Source: Bacillus cereus ATCC 14579 (GTDB lineage: Bacteria > Bacillota > Bacilli > Bacillales > Bacillaceae_G). From it: DNA of 64,000 nucleotides. The DNA lies in NCBI RefSeq assembly GCF_000007825.1, contig NC_004722.1, forward strand, positions 970,501-1,034,500. The letters run 5' to 3'. Position numbers and translations under genes: made by a program. Of this stretch, positions 34,423-43,179 are shown piece by piece (position 1 is the stretch's first letter; each line of letters starts with the position of its first letter). A model generated the notes under the pieces. The model saw nothing but the letters and a program-made list of their open reading frames with translations, ran no database searches and had not been told where the DNA came from.

Positions 34423-35367
34423 ATGTATGAAATTAAAGGGCATCATCACATTTCAATGGTTACGAAAAATGCAAATGAAAATAATCACTTTTATAAAAAC
34501 GTGCTTGGCTTACGTCGTGTGAAAATGACAGTAAACCAAGATGATCCGTCAATGTACCACTTATTTTATGGAGATAAAACAGGAAGTCCAGGTACGGAAT
34601 TATCATTTTTTGAAATTCCATTAGTAGGAAGAACATATCGCGGTACGAATGCGATTACTCGAATTGGATTACTTGTTCCTTCAGAGGATAGCTTGCATTA
34701 CTGGAAAGAACGCTTTGAAAAATTTGATGTGAAACATAGTGAAATGACAACATATGCAAATCGTCCTGCTTTGCAATTTGAGGATGCTGAAGGTCTTCGC
34801 TTAGTACTACTCGTTTCAAACGGGGAAAAAGTGGAGCACTGGGAAACTTGGGAGAAATCAGAAGTTCCTGCAAAGCATCAAATTCAAGGAATGGGTTCTG
34901 TAGAACTGACAGTGCGTAGACTTGATAAAATGGCGAGTACACTTACAGAGATATTCGGTTATACAGAGGTTAGCCGAAATGATCAAGAAGCAATTTTCCA
35001 GTCCATTAAAGGAGAGGCTTTTGGAGAAATCGTTGTGAAATATTTAGATGGTCCTACTGAAAAGCCGGGCCGAGGCAGCATTCACCATTTAGCAATTCGC
35101 GTGAAAAACGATGCAGAGCTTGCTTATTGGGAAGAACAGGTGAAACAAAGAGGCTTCCATTCTTCAGGAATCATCGACCGTTTCTATTTTAAAAGCTTAT
35201 ATTTCCGCGAATCAAACGGAATCCTATTTGAAATTGCAACAGATGGCCCAGGATTTACAGTTGATGGAGATGTGGAACATTTAGGAGAAAAACTTGATTT
35301 ACCACCGTTCTTAGAAGATCAGCGTGCAGAAATTGAAGCGAATTTAGCACCGATTGAAGAGAAGTAA
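34423..35367 (+). CDS. Ring-cleaving dioxygenase (MhqO/MhqE-like), first copy
   Basis: A 314-residue glyoxalase/VOC-fold extradiol dioxygenase with two halves. Metal ligands are His in GHHHISMV near the start, His in SIHHLAIRV (about residue 220) and a Glu in GILFEIATDGPGF (about 270). These enzymes cleave catechol or hydroquinone-type rings and detoxify them in Bacillus under MhqR control. GGAGG precedes the ATG. It is followed after 55 bases by a paralogue. Confidence 0.92.
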   Translation: MYEIKGHHHISMVTKNANENNHFYKNVLGLRRVKMTVNQDDPSMYHLFYGDKTGSPGTELSFFEIPLVGRTYRGTNAITRIGLLVPSEDSLHYWKERFEKFDVKHSEMTTYANRPALQFEDAEGLRLVLLVSNGEKVEHWETWEKSEVPAKHQIQGMGSVELTVRRLDKMASTLTEIFGYTEVSRNDQEAIFQSIKGEAFGEIVVKYLDGPTEKPGRGSIHHLAIRVKNDAELAYWEEQVKQRGFHSSGIIDRFYFKSLYFRESNGILFEIATDGPGFTVDGDVEHLGEKLDLPPFLEDQRAEIEANLAPIEEK

Positions 35368-35422
35368 TAGAAGAAAATATACAACTTTAACATATAAATG
35401 AAACCCATTGGAGGAATATAAA

Positions 35423-36400
35423 ATGAACCAATTAAAAGGAATTCACCACGTTACAGCGATTACAAGTAGTGCAGAAAAAAACTATGAGTTTTTCACTCAC
35501 GTTTTAGGAATGCGTTTAGTTAAAAAAACAGTAAACCAAGATGACATTCAAACATATCATTTATTCTTTGCAGATGATAAAGGTAGTGCCGGAACAGATA
35601 TGACATTTTTTGATTTCCCGGGTGTTCCGAAAGGAGTACACGGTACAAATGAAATTTCAAAAACTTCATTCCGTGTTCCAACTGATGCAGCGTTAGCATA
35701 TTGGGTAAAACGTTTTGACCGTCTTGAAGTAGAACATACAGGAATTAAAGAGCAATTTGGTAAGAAAACTCTTTCTTTCGTTGACTTTGATGATCAACAC
35801 TATCAATTAATCTCAGATGAACTTGATAAAGGAATCGAATCAGGTACACCATGGCAAAACGGGCCAGTACCATTAGAATACGCAATTACTGGTTTAGGAC
35901 CTGTATTCATTCGTATCGCAAACTTTAGCTTCTTTAAAGAAGTGTTAGAAAAAGTTTTATTATTTAAAGAGATTGCGCAAGAAGGAGAATTCTATTTATT
36001 TGAAGTGAACAAAGGCGGAAACGGTGCCTCTGTCATCGTAGAACATAATACAGTTCTTCCTGAAGCACAACAAGGTTTTGGTACAGTGCACCATGCTGCA
36101 TTCCGCGTAGAAGATCGCGCTGTATTAGAAGAATGGATTGAGAGAATCAGTAGCGTAGGACTTCCTTCATCTGGCTATGTAAACCGTCACTTCTTTGAAT
36201 CATTATACGCAAGAGTTGCACCACAAATCTTATTTGAATTTGCAACAGACGGCCCAGGATTTATGGGAGATGAGTCATACGAAACACTTGGCGAAAAATT
36301 ATCTTTACCTCCATTCCTAGAGCCAAAACGTGAAGAAATTGAAAAATTAGTTCGTCCAATTGATACAGTGAGAAGTACGAAGGAATTTATTAAAGAGTAA
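35423..36400 (+). CDS. Ring-cleaving dioxygenase (MhqO/MhqE-like), second copy
   Basis: A 325-residue paralogue of the preceding enzyme: GIHHVTAITSSAEKNYEFFT, TVNQDDIQTYHLFFADDKGS, GTVHHAAFRVEDRAVLEEW and QILFEFATDGPGFMGDES. The metal-binding His/His/Glu set is kept. I start at 35423 behind GGAGGA. Tandem placement suggests one operon and overlapping but different substrates. Confidence 0.92.
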   Translation: MNQLKGIHHVTAITSSAEKNYEFFTHVLGMRLVKKTVNQDDIQTYHLFFADDKGSAGTDMTFFDFPGVPKGVHGTNEISKTSFRVPTDAALAYWVKRFDRLEVEHTGIKEQFGKKTLSFVDFDDQHYQLISDELDKGIESGTPWQNGPVPLEYAITGLGPVFIRIANFSFFKEVLEKVLLFKEIAQEGEFYLFEVNKGGNGASVIVEHNTVLPEAQQGFGTVHHAAFRVEDRAVLEEWIERISSVGLPSSGYVNRHFFESLYARVAPQILFEFATDGPGFMGDESYETLGEKLSLPPFLEPKREEIEKLVRPIDTVRSTKEFIKE

Positions 36401-36422
36401 AAATAGAGATAGTAAGTAGGAG

Positions 36423-36466
36423 AGCAAGTAGTTTTAGCGGAGTGCTGGAACTGCTTGCTTTTTTAT
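36423..36466 (+). terminator. Terminator after the dioxygenases
   Basis: AGCAAGTAGTT pairs with AACTGCTTGCT, then TTTTTATTT. Confidence 0.8.
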
Positions 36467-36623
36467 TTGGGTAATTATCAAAGTGGATAATCTTCATAAA
36501 ATAATTAATGAATTGTCAGTTAATTATTGAGAAATATTTATTTGTAGGATGATCGGAATAGATATTTGAATTTTCTGTTATTATTTGTAGAAGAGTACAT
36601 AACAAATGATTAGGAGGGGTTTC

Positions 36624-37736
36624 ATGATTACATCTACTACAAACGAAAAACTGACGCAGCTATTGAATGAATGGTATCTAGAGATTAGATCTAGACGTAT
36701 AAGTAATGCAGAACGTCTAAAACAAGAAATTGATTTTAAATTTACTAAACTAAAAAAAGAGACTGGAGAAGGTTTGCAGGACCAAAATCTATTACTTTAT
36801 TATTATTTGCTAGAATTTCGATATAACTATTTAATAGATAATCTAGGCTTATCTCAAGAGAGTTTTAACAAGATAGATTCGTTTGATCAACCAACAGATA
36901 ATTTTTTAACTTATTATTATCACTTTTTTAAAGCAATACATGCTAGTGAGTTAGGAAATTTTCATCTCGCTAAAGAACATTACGAAAAGGCTGAAAGTTT
37001 TTTGAAGTATGTTCCTGATCAATTAGAAAAGGCTGAATTTTATTATAAGTTAGCTACATTTCATTATGATACACAACAAGCTTTGGTATCTATTAAACAT
37101 GCAACGAAGGTAAAGGATATGTATTTAAATCATGATGGATATGAATTAAATGTAGCTTTTTGTGATAATATTTTAGGCTTAGCCTGTATGAACTTAAAGG
37201 AATGGGAATTAGCTGAAGAGCATTTCACAGCTGCTATGGATCAATTCCAAAAAATTGGTGAAGAAAAATTTATTATTATGGTTCGTCATAATTTAGGATG
37301 GATGTATTCTACGCAAAATTTATCTGCATTGGCAATTCGTTATCTTACTGAAGTAGTAGAAAAATCTCCCCAACATTATAAAGCTCTTTATGTAAAAGCA
37401 AAAGAGCATTACAAGTTAAAAGAGCATGAGATTGCAAATAAGCTTATAGAAAAAGGATTGAAGATTTGTAGAGATTCGAAAATTGAAGGATATCAACACC
37501 ATTATGAAATTTTAAATGCATTAAATCAAGGTGTAAAAGCGGAAGAATTAGAGGACATTATTCTTAGAGGAATTACGTATTTTGAAAGAGAAGAGTTATA
37601 TGATTATACTCAGGAGTATCAGGAAAAGTTAGCAGTAAAATTTTATGAAGAAAACCTTTGGGAAGAGGCAAGTAAGTATTTTTATTTTAGTAAAAAAGCA
37701 AGAGAAAAACTTTTTGATAAGGGGGCTTTAAAATGA
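36624..37736 (+). CDS. Rap-family response regulator aspartate phosphatase (second copy)
   Basis: A 370-residue TPR protein, paralogue of the product at 787-1896 along the whole length. I start at 36624 behind AGGAGG; an in-frame ATG at 36606 lies before that site. Residues about 5-70 form the Rap helical bundle and the rest TPR repeats (NFHLAKEHYEKAESFLKYVP; LKEWELAEEHFTAAMDQFQK). The stop overlaps the next start (ATGA) of a phr-like gene. Target protein unknown. Confidence 0.88.
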   Translation: MITSTTNEKLTQLLNEWYLEIRSRRISNAERLKQEIDFKFTKLKKETGEGLQDQNLLLYYYLLEFRYNYLIDNLGLSQESFNKIDSFDQPTDNFLTYYYHFFKAIHASELGNFHLAKEHYEKAESFLKYVPDQLEKAEFYYKLATFHYDTQQALVSIKHATKVKDMYLNHDGYELNVAFCDNILGLACMNLKEWELAEEHFTAAMDQFQKIGEEKFIIMVRHNLGWMYSTQNLSALAIRYLTEVVEKSPQHYKALYVKAKEHYKLKEHEIANKLIEKGLKICRDSKIEGYQHHYEILNALNQGVKAEELEDIILRGITYFEREELYDYTQEYQEKLAVKFYEENLWEEASKYFYFSKKAREKLFDKGALK

Positions 37737-37864
37737 AAAAAGTGGTAATTAAATTATTAGGGATTGTAACAGTATTTACACTGACTTTAGGGGTGTATAG
37801 TTCAACAGATCATCAAAAAAGTCCAACACTAATGAAAGCTGAACATGGTGATTATGGTGGCTAA
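37733..37864 (+). CDS. Phr-type signalling pre-peptide (second)
   Basis: A 43-residue ORF overlapping the rap stop. It has a basic N-terminus, a hydrophobic segment (VIKLLGIVTVFTLTLGV) and a polar tail ending AEHGDYGG. The tail differs fully from the first Phr (QYSHADHF), so the two cassettes probably do not cross-talk. The mature peptide is likely within the last 5-8 residues (for example GDYGG or HGDYGG). A terminator follows. Confidence 0.82.
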   Translation: MKKVVIKLLGIVTVFTLTLGVYSSTDHQKSPTLMKAEHGDYGG

Positions 37865-37869
37865 AAGAG

Positions 37870-37907
37870 AAAAAGGGATCTCACAATGAGGTCTCTTTTT
37901 TCTTTTT
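37870..37907 (+). terminator. Terminator after the second rap-phr
   Basis: AAAAGGGATCTC-N5-GAGGTCTCTTTTTT. Confidence 0.75.
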
Positions 37908-37937
37908 AGTTGTAAAACAATTGACTTACTTTAAATA

Positions 37938-37956
37938 TGTAACTATAATGGTTACA
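37938..37956 (+). promoter_or_regulatory. Operator-like palindrome 1 before the hydrolase gene
   Basis: TGTAAC-N7-GTTACA. It shares half-sites with the stronger palindrome at 38001. Confidence 0.5.
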
Positions 37957-38000
37957 GAATAACCATTAGCAACAGAAATGAGTTATATTTTTTTAGTATA

Positions 38001-38023
38001 ATTGTAACTGTTTTAGTTACAAT
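38001..38023 (+). promoter_or_regulatory. Operator-like palindrome 2 before the hydrolase gene
   Basis: ATTGTAACT-N5-AGTTACAAT, perfect 9-base arms, 70 bases before the start codon. It is the type of site used by dimeric HTH repressors; the repressor is not next door. Confidence 0.6.
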
Positions 38024-38092
38024 TAAAAAGAGGACATAAAATAACCAAAAAATGTAAAAACTTTAAATAACAACAAGAGAAAGGAGACGGGA

Positions 38093-38968
38093 ATGTTGAA
38101 ACGGTTTAAGTTTTATTTGATTAGCGGTATTGTGCTTATTTTGCTTATCGTATGTAACTTCGTTGATAAGCCGATTGCGAAGGTTGGAGAAGTGAAAGAT
38201 ACTGTTATGATGAAGCTGAATACGAAAGAGAGTATGGCGCAAATTGATGGACAGACGATTTATTTTAAACAAATTGGTGAGGGAAAACCTCCTTTACTTA
38301 TGTTGCATGGGTTTGGTGGTTCTTCTGATGGGTTTAGTGATATTTATCCGGAACTAGCGCGAGACCATACGATTATTGCGGTTGATATTTTAGGGTTTGG
38401 GCGTTCTTCTAAGCCAGTTGATTTTCAGTATTCGTTTCCTGCGCAAGTGAATTTATATTATAAGTTAATGAAGAAGCTCGGATACAATCAGTTTGCAGTG
38501 CTCGGCCATTCAATGGGCGGAGAGATGTCCCTTAATTTAGCGTATTTATATCCGGATGCAGTGACGCATCTCATCTTGGCGGATGCTACAGGGATAGAGT
38601 CTTTCCAACAAAAAGAAAGTTATGAAGTACCACCGCTATCGACGGACTTACAAACTGTAACTGAGATTACGAAGTATAATAAAAATGAAGTAAAAAATAG
38701 TCGTGATGATAAAGAGCATTATGATCAGCTTACGAAAATGAGAGAGCGCCGCATTGCGATGGAAGCTGATAAAATTAAGGTACCGACTTTAATTATATGG
38801 GGACGACATGATAAAAGTGTTTCTTGGAAAAATGGTGAACTGTATCATGGGCTATTTGCAAATAGTACGTTTCATATTATTGAAAAAGGATACCACGCAC
38901 CGTTTCGTCAGGAACCAATTGAGTTTATGGAATATGTACAAGCATTTTTCGCGAAGCATCCACAATAA
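38093..38968 (+). CDS. Alpha/beta-fold hydrolase, membrane-anchored
   Basis: A 291-residue hydrolase. Residues 5-24 are a membrane segment or signal (FYLISGIVLILLIVCNFV). The hydrolase domain has LLMLHGFGGSSDGFSD (oxyanion region), the nucleophile elbow GHSMGG, Asp in IIWGRHDKS and His in EKGYHAPF. AAAGGAG precedes the ATG. Substrate unknown; esterase, lipase or peroxidase-like activity is possible. Two palindromes upstream suggest repressor control. Confidence 0.9.
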   Translation: MLKRFKFYLISGIVLILLIVCNFVDKPIAKVGEVKDTVMMKLNTKESMAQIDGQTIYFKQIGEGKPPLLMLHGFGGSSDGFSDIYPELARDHTIIAVDILGFGRSSKPVDFQYSFPAQVNLYYKLMKKLGYNQFAVLGHSMGGEMSLNLAYLYPDAVTHLILADATGIESFQQKESYEVPPLSTDLQTVTEITKYNKNEVKNSRDDKEHYDQLTKMRERRIAMEADKIKVPTLIIWGRHDKSVSWKNGELYHGLFANSTFHIIEKGYHAPFRQEPIEFMEYVQAFFAKHPQ

Positions 38969-39046
38969 AAATTTTAAGCATAAATCCACTTCTTTCCTCA
39001 TAAAGTGAAACTAATAAGGCTTGTCTAAGGAAAGGAATGAAGTGAT

Positions 39047-39247
39047 TTGGAAACTTTACCATGGTGGGTTTATCTTGTAATTGTCGGGATTGTACTAAGT
39101 GGCTACATGGTTTTATATACTTCGAAAAAAGAGCAAGATATGGATAATGAGTTTATCGAAAAAGAAGGCGAAGTGTATATGAAGCGCTTAGAAGAAGAGC
39201 GCGAGAAACGTAATCAGGATAGTGATAAAGATTCGGTATTGCTTTAA
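39047..39247 (+). CDS. yhaL: Sporulation protein YhaL
   Basis: A 66-residue protein starting with TTG at 39047. It has an N-terminal membrane segment (LPWWVYLVIVGIVLSGYMVL) and a charged helical tail (EFIEKEGEVYMKRLEEEREK). This matches B. subtilis YhaL, which lies between yhaM and prsA and affects sporulation. Here other genes are inserted between yhaM and yhaL. Confidence 0.82.
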   Translation: METLPWWVYLVIVGIVLSGYMVLYTSKKEQDMDNEFIEKEGEVYMKRLEEEREKRNQDSDKDSVLL

Positions 39248-39262
39248 TAGAAATTTTGAAAG

Positions 39263-39306
39263 GCTACCACCTAGTAGGATTTTACATCTAGGTGGTAGCT
39301 TTTTTC
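39263..39306 (+). terminator. Terminator after yhaL
   Basis: GCTACCACCTAG and CTAGGTGGTAGC are perfectly complementary, with T-run. Confidence 0.88.
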
Positions 39307-39461
39307 TTCTGGGGGAGCAGTATATGTTCATCAAGCTAAGGTTATATTAGTTTAATTTTACATGTATAAGAGAGTCATCATAAACTTTTATTGATGGCAT
39401 TTATATATATTTTTCCTCATAAGAATGGAACTAGCGGGGATTTTACTGGGGGGGATTAACA

Positions 39462-40313
39462 ATGCATAGGGATGAAACTTCATTACATCCTGATACAGGC
39501 GTTACGTCTGTAATGTTTGTTGAGCGTTCATTAAATGAAATTCGTTTTTGGTCTAGAATCATGAAGGAGCATTCTTTTTTTCTTCGATTGGGATTTAGAT
39601 GTGAGGATACTCAATTAATTGAAGAGGCGAATCAATTTTATCGGTTGTTTGAACATATTGAACAAATAGCGCATTCCTATACAAATGAAACAGATCCTGA
39701 GCAAATCAAAAGGTTTAATGCAGAAGTACAACAAGCCGCAACTAATATTTGGGGATTTAAACGAAAAATTTTAGGATTAATTCTCACATGTAAATTGCCA
39801 GGACAAAATAACTTTCCACTTTTAGTTGACCATACAAGTAGGGAAGCTGATTATTTTAGAAAACGTTTAATACAATTAAATGAAGGTAAATTAGATGCCC
39901 TTCCTGATGCTATTATTAAAGAAAATGTTTTCTTTTTACGGATTATGGCAGACCATGCTAAATTTATTGGCCATCTTCTTGATCCGTCGGAAAGAAAGCT
40001 TGTAGATACAGCACGAAATTTTAGCAATGATTTTGATGAATTGATGTATCAAGCAATTGACTTAGAATCTATGAAACCACAATCCCAAACAGCTCCTCTT
40101 TTAGATCAATTTTTAGATCAAAATCGCGTGTCAGTTGCATCTCTTCGGGATTTTAAGAAAACAGCACGTGATTTAATTGAGCAATGTAAAATAAAGAGTA
40201 TCATTCATCCATTATTAGCAGACCATGTTTTCCGTGAAGCTGATAGATTTCTTGAAATCATTGATATGTATGATGTTCATCTTACAAATATTCAATCACA
40301 ACCTAGATATTAG
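39462..40313 (+). CDS. DUF2935 domain protein
   Basis: A 283-residue helical protein of the DUF2935 family with two related halves (MFVERSLNEIRFWSRIMKEH...SFFLRLGF and ENVFFLRIMADHAKFIGHLL). His/Glu pairs in KEHSFFLR, ADHAKFIG, DHTSREADYF and DHVFREADRF suggest metal binding in a ferritin-like helical bundle; that is inference. GGGGGGGA precedes the ATG. Function unknown. Confidence 0.85.
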   Translation: MHRDETSLHPDTGVTSVMFVERSLNEIRFWSRIMKEHSFFLRLGFRCEDTQLIEEANQFYRLFEHIEQIAHSYTNETDPEQIKRFNAEVQQAATNIWGFKRKILGLILTCKLPGQNNFPLLVDHTSREADYFRKRLIQLNEGKLDALPDAIIKENVFFLRIMADHAKFIGHLLDPSERKLVDTARNFSNDFDELMYQAIDLESMKPQSQTAPLLDQFLDQNRVSVASLRDFKKTARDLIEQCKIKSIIHPLLADHVFREADRFLEIIDMYDVHLTNIQSQPRY

Positions 40314-40586
40314 AAGATAAGGAAAGATACTATTTTTCCTTAAGCTGAGAAGTTAACAATTTATTGTTAGCTTCTTTTCTTTGTGATTAAAATTTTCTTT
40401 TAAGGACTACATAAATCCTTTTGACCAAATATGTAATTCTTTGTAAAATATTATATATGGAAATATTATGAATATACAGGAAATCTATGGGTAGTAGATT
40501 TTAATAAATTACTCGGGGGAAATTTATTAATTAAGTATATTAACTTTTTCACATTAAATTTTACAACTAAAGGGGTAGTAGTAATC
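40314..40586. other. Intergenic region
   Basis: A weak hairpin follows the DUF2935 gene (AGCTGAGAAGTTAAC...GTTAGCTTCTTTTC, about 40342-40380), which may be its terminator. The rest is the upstream region of the lipoprotein gene. Confidence 0.4.
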
Positions 40587-41246
40587 ATGAAGGCAAAGAA
40601 ATTAGTAAGTTTAGCATTACCAGTTATGTTATTGAGCGGTTGTATTACAATTGAAACGGATGGTAAGAAAGCTAATGAACCAAAGAAAGAAGAAACACAA
40701 CAGGTAGAGAAAGAAAATAAGGCTTCTGAAAAAGAGAGTAAGTCAACTGATAGCAAGAAAGAGGATAGCTTATCTGTAGCGAAAGGTGAAGGTACAAACA
40801 GTAGTTCATCAAGTAGTCAACCAAGTTCTTCTTCAAATAATTCAACTTCTTCACCTGGTAAGGTAACTGGTTCAGATGTTGAAAGGTACAAGGCAGATAT
40901 CATAAATAGTGCTACTCAAATTGAAGATACAATGAAATTAATTGAAGGAATAGCAGATTCAGACGTAAAATCATACAAACAAAAGAAAAGTGAAGTACAA
41001 CTAAGTTTAGGTGGAGCAAAGGCAACAACGAAGAAACTGAAGAATTTACAAGCGCCCCCTGAGTTACAGGGAGAACAGGCGAAGATAAAGCAATCGATGG
41101 AACTGTATGCGGATTGTTTTCAACTTCTCTTTGATGCATTGGACCAAGAAGACGAAAGTAAAATGCATCAATCAGTAAGTAAAGCACAAGAAGGTTCGAA
41201 TCTGTTTGAAGAGGCAGCGAAGAGTATCGGTAGTAAAACTAACTAA
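40587..41246 (+). CDS. Lipoprotein with Ser-rich linker
   Basis: A 219-residue lipoprotein: signal peptide and lipobox LLSGC (Cys at about residue 19). A long Lys/Glu/Ser linker (about 25-92) includes NSSSSSSQPSSSSNNSTSS. The helical C-terminal domain (about 97-219) carries KADIINSATQIEDTMKLIEG and LYADCFQLLFDALDQEDESK. The linker suggests the domain is held away from the membrane. No family is recognised. Confidence 0.82.
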   Translation: MKAKKLVSLALPVMLLSGCITIETDGKKANEPKKEETQQVEKENKASEKESKSTDSKKEDSLSVAKGEGTNSSSSSSQPSSSSNNSTSSPGKVTGSDVERYKADIINSATQIEDTMKLIEGIADSDVKSYKQKKSEVQLSLGGAKATTKKLKNLQAPPELQGEQAKIKQSMELYADCFQLLFDALDQEDESKMHQSVSKAQEGSNLFEEAAKSIGSKTN

Positions 41247-41247
41247 A

Positions 41248-41370
41248 GTATTTAAAGGGGTATTTGTAAGTGCAGTTGGCGCAAGTGAAGAGTTAGGAAT
41301 TAGTTATGGAAACACATTACAAATTTATCAAATGGACGATAATGTTCGTATTCGATATGTAAAACAATAA
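41248..41370 (+). pseudogene. C-terminal relic of a protein
   Basis: An open frame without start reads VFKGVFVSAVGASEELGISY, GNTLQIYQMDDNVRIRYVKQ and stops. It begins right at the lipoprotein stop. It looks like the tail of a lost gene fused behind the lipoprotein gene; family unknown. Confidence 0.45.
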
Positions 41371-41383
41371 ATAATTGGTGAAA

Positions 41384-41412
41384 AACTCTGTAATAAATTT
41401 TACAGGGTTTTT
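41384..41412 (+). terminator. Terminator
   Basis: AACTCTGTAA-N6-TTACAGGGTTTTTT. Confidence 0.75.
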
Positions 41413-41599
41413 TGTTAGTTCTAGTTTATTTTTTTGTCTTCCTAAGCGCTAAGCATACTAGTATAAGTTGAGAAATGAACAAAACGATAATGATAGGCAG
41501 ATGATGTAACTCCATAGTAACTGTAACCATCTAAAGCCCAATTCATACACTATGATGGAGGATTTTTACTTCATAACCGGATGAAAAAGGAGTGTAATC

Positions 41600-42796
41600 A
41601 TGAAGAAACGTACTGTTAATGAAGCAGGAAGGAATGTGCCACAACCAATCCGCAGCGACGGAGCAGGTGCGATTGATTCTGGACCTCGTAATGTTATGCG
41701 GGATATTCAAAATCCGAATATGCTTGTTCCGCCTATAACGGATGCAGGGTTAGTTCCTAACTTGAAGTTTTCATTCTCGGACACTTCTATGATTTTGAAA
41801 CAAGGCGGGTGGTCTCGGGAGATTACTGCTCGGGAACTACCGGTTTCGACGACGATTGCCGGAGTAAATATGAGTTTAACGGCAGGTGGAGTACGAGAAC
41901 TACATTGGCATAAAGAAGCAGAATGGGCGTATATGCTTTTAGGACGGGCACGCATAACGGCTGTAGATCAAAATGGACGGAATTTTATTGCTGATGTTGG
42001 ACCAGGTGATCTTTGGTATTTTCCTCCTGGTATTCCGCATTCCATTCAAGGATTGGAACATTGTGAATTTCTACTCGTTTTTGATGATGGGCATTTTTCT
42101 GATTTATCTACTTTAGCTATTTCTGATTGGTTTGCGCATACGCCAAAAGAAGTGTTGTCGGCTAATTTTGGAGTACCTGAGAGTGTTTTTCGTTCTCTCC
42201 CTTCAGATCAAGTTTATATTTATCAAGGAGAGGTGCCAGGTTCGCTTGAAAGTCAGGAAGTTCAATCACCGAAAGGAGAAGTTCCTTTAACATTTAAACA
42301 TGAATTGTTAAAACAAAAGCCGGTTAAGACGCCTGGTGGTAGCGTTCGAATTGTAGATTCTACAAATTTCCCTATTTCAAAAACAATCGCAGCAGCGCTT
42401 GTTGAGGTTGAGCCTGGTGGAATGAGAGAACTTCATTGGCACCCGAATAATGATGAATGGCAATATTATTTGACAGGGGAAGCGAGAATGACTGTGTTTC
42501 TTGGAAATGGTACCGCTCGTACATTTGATTATAGAGCTGGCGATGTCGGATATGTACCGTTTGCGACGGGGCATTATATTCAAAATACAGGTACCGAAAC
42601 ATTATGGTTTTTAGAGATGTTCAGAAGCAATCGTTTTGAAGATGTATCGTTAAATCAATGGATGGCACTGACTCCTAAAGAAATAGTGGAGAGTAATATA
42701 CATGTTGGCCCGCAAGTAATGGATTCTCTGCGTAAGGAGAAGTGGCCTGTTGTGAAATATCCGGGGTTTTCATATAGTCCGAAAAGTGATGAGTAA
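41600..42796 (+). CDS. Bicupin of the oxalate decarboxylase family
   Basis: A 398-residue bicupin with two Mn-binding cupins. Cupin 1 (about 70-190) has ELHWHKEAEWAYMLLGRARI and PPGIPHSIQGLE; cupin 2 (about 250-365) has ELHWHPNNDEWQYYLTGEAR and PFATGHYIQNTG. Order and length match OxdC/OxdD, which convert oxalate to formate and CO2. The flexible lid of B. subtilis OxdC, Ser-Glu-Asn-Ser-Thr, aligns with Ser-Asp-Leu-Ser-Thr here (FDDGHFSDLSTLAI), replacing the catalytic Glu. Activity may therefore differ. AAAAAGGAG precedes the ATG. Confidence 0.9.
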   Translation: MKKRTVNEAGRNVPQPIRSDGAGAIDSGPRNVMRDIQNPNMLVPPITDAGLVPNLKFSFSDTSMILKQGGWSREITARELPVSTTIAGVNMSLTAGGVRELHWHKEAEWAYMLLGRARITAVDQNGRNFIADVGPGDLWYFPPGIPHSIQGLEHCEFLLVFDDGHFSDLSTLAISDWFAHTPKEVLSANFGVPESVFRSLPSDQVYIYQGEVPGSLESQEVQSPKGEVPLTFKHELLKQKPVKTPGGSVRIVDSTNFPISKTIAAALVEVEPGGMRELHWHPNNDEWQYYLTGEARMTVFLGNGTARTFDYRAGDVGYVPFATGHYIQNTGTETLWFLEMFRSNRFEDVSLNQWMALTPKEIVESNIHVGPQVMDSLRKEKWPVVKYPGFSYSPKSDE

Positions 42797-42869
42797 AAAT
42801 GAAAATTTGCGTTATTCTTTCTGGAGACTGATAAGAAGGGATGGCGTATTTTTTATGCCTAATCTAGTC

Positions 42870-42994
42870 TTTATCCCGCTATTTGCCGGGCAGTAAGACC
42901 CACCTCAAAATTCAGCGGAATCAAAGAAGTTAGGTGGGGCGCGGGCTGTCCGTAAAAGCCCGATTAGTGAGGGCTGATTAAAGTTTCACTTTAT
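42870..42994 (+). repeat. bcr1-type repeat element, shortened copy
   Basis: TTTAT flanks both ends (42870-42874, 42990-42994). The sequence follows the full copy at 32490 up to AAAAGCCCGATT, then lacks about 30 bases of the 3' hairpin, and ends GCTGATTAAAGTTTCAC. Confidence 0.82.
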
Positions 42995-43179
42995 TAGTAT
43001 CCGTCCCTTGTATTATTGTTCGGGAAATTATTATTGGAGCATAGTATAGGGAAGATACATATAAAAGAGCGCCATTATAAGCTGTAACGTATAAGTTGTG
43101 CAGGAAATGCAACAATAACTCGCTTTACTCTTCATCATTTATTTGAACATAATGGGCATAGAGAGGTGATAAACACAGT

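Noticed and set aside
38995..39025. Further bcr1 copy in reverse orientation
   Set aside because: Only ATAAAGTGAAACT (13 bases) matches; not enough to separate from chance in AT-rich DNA.
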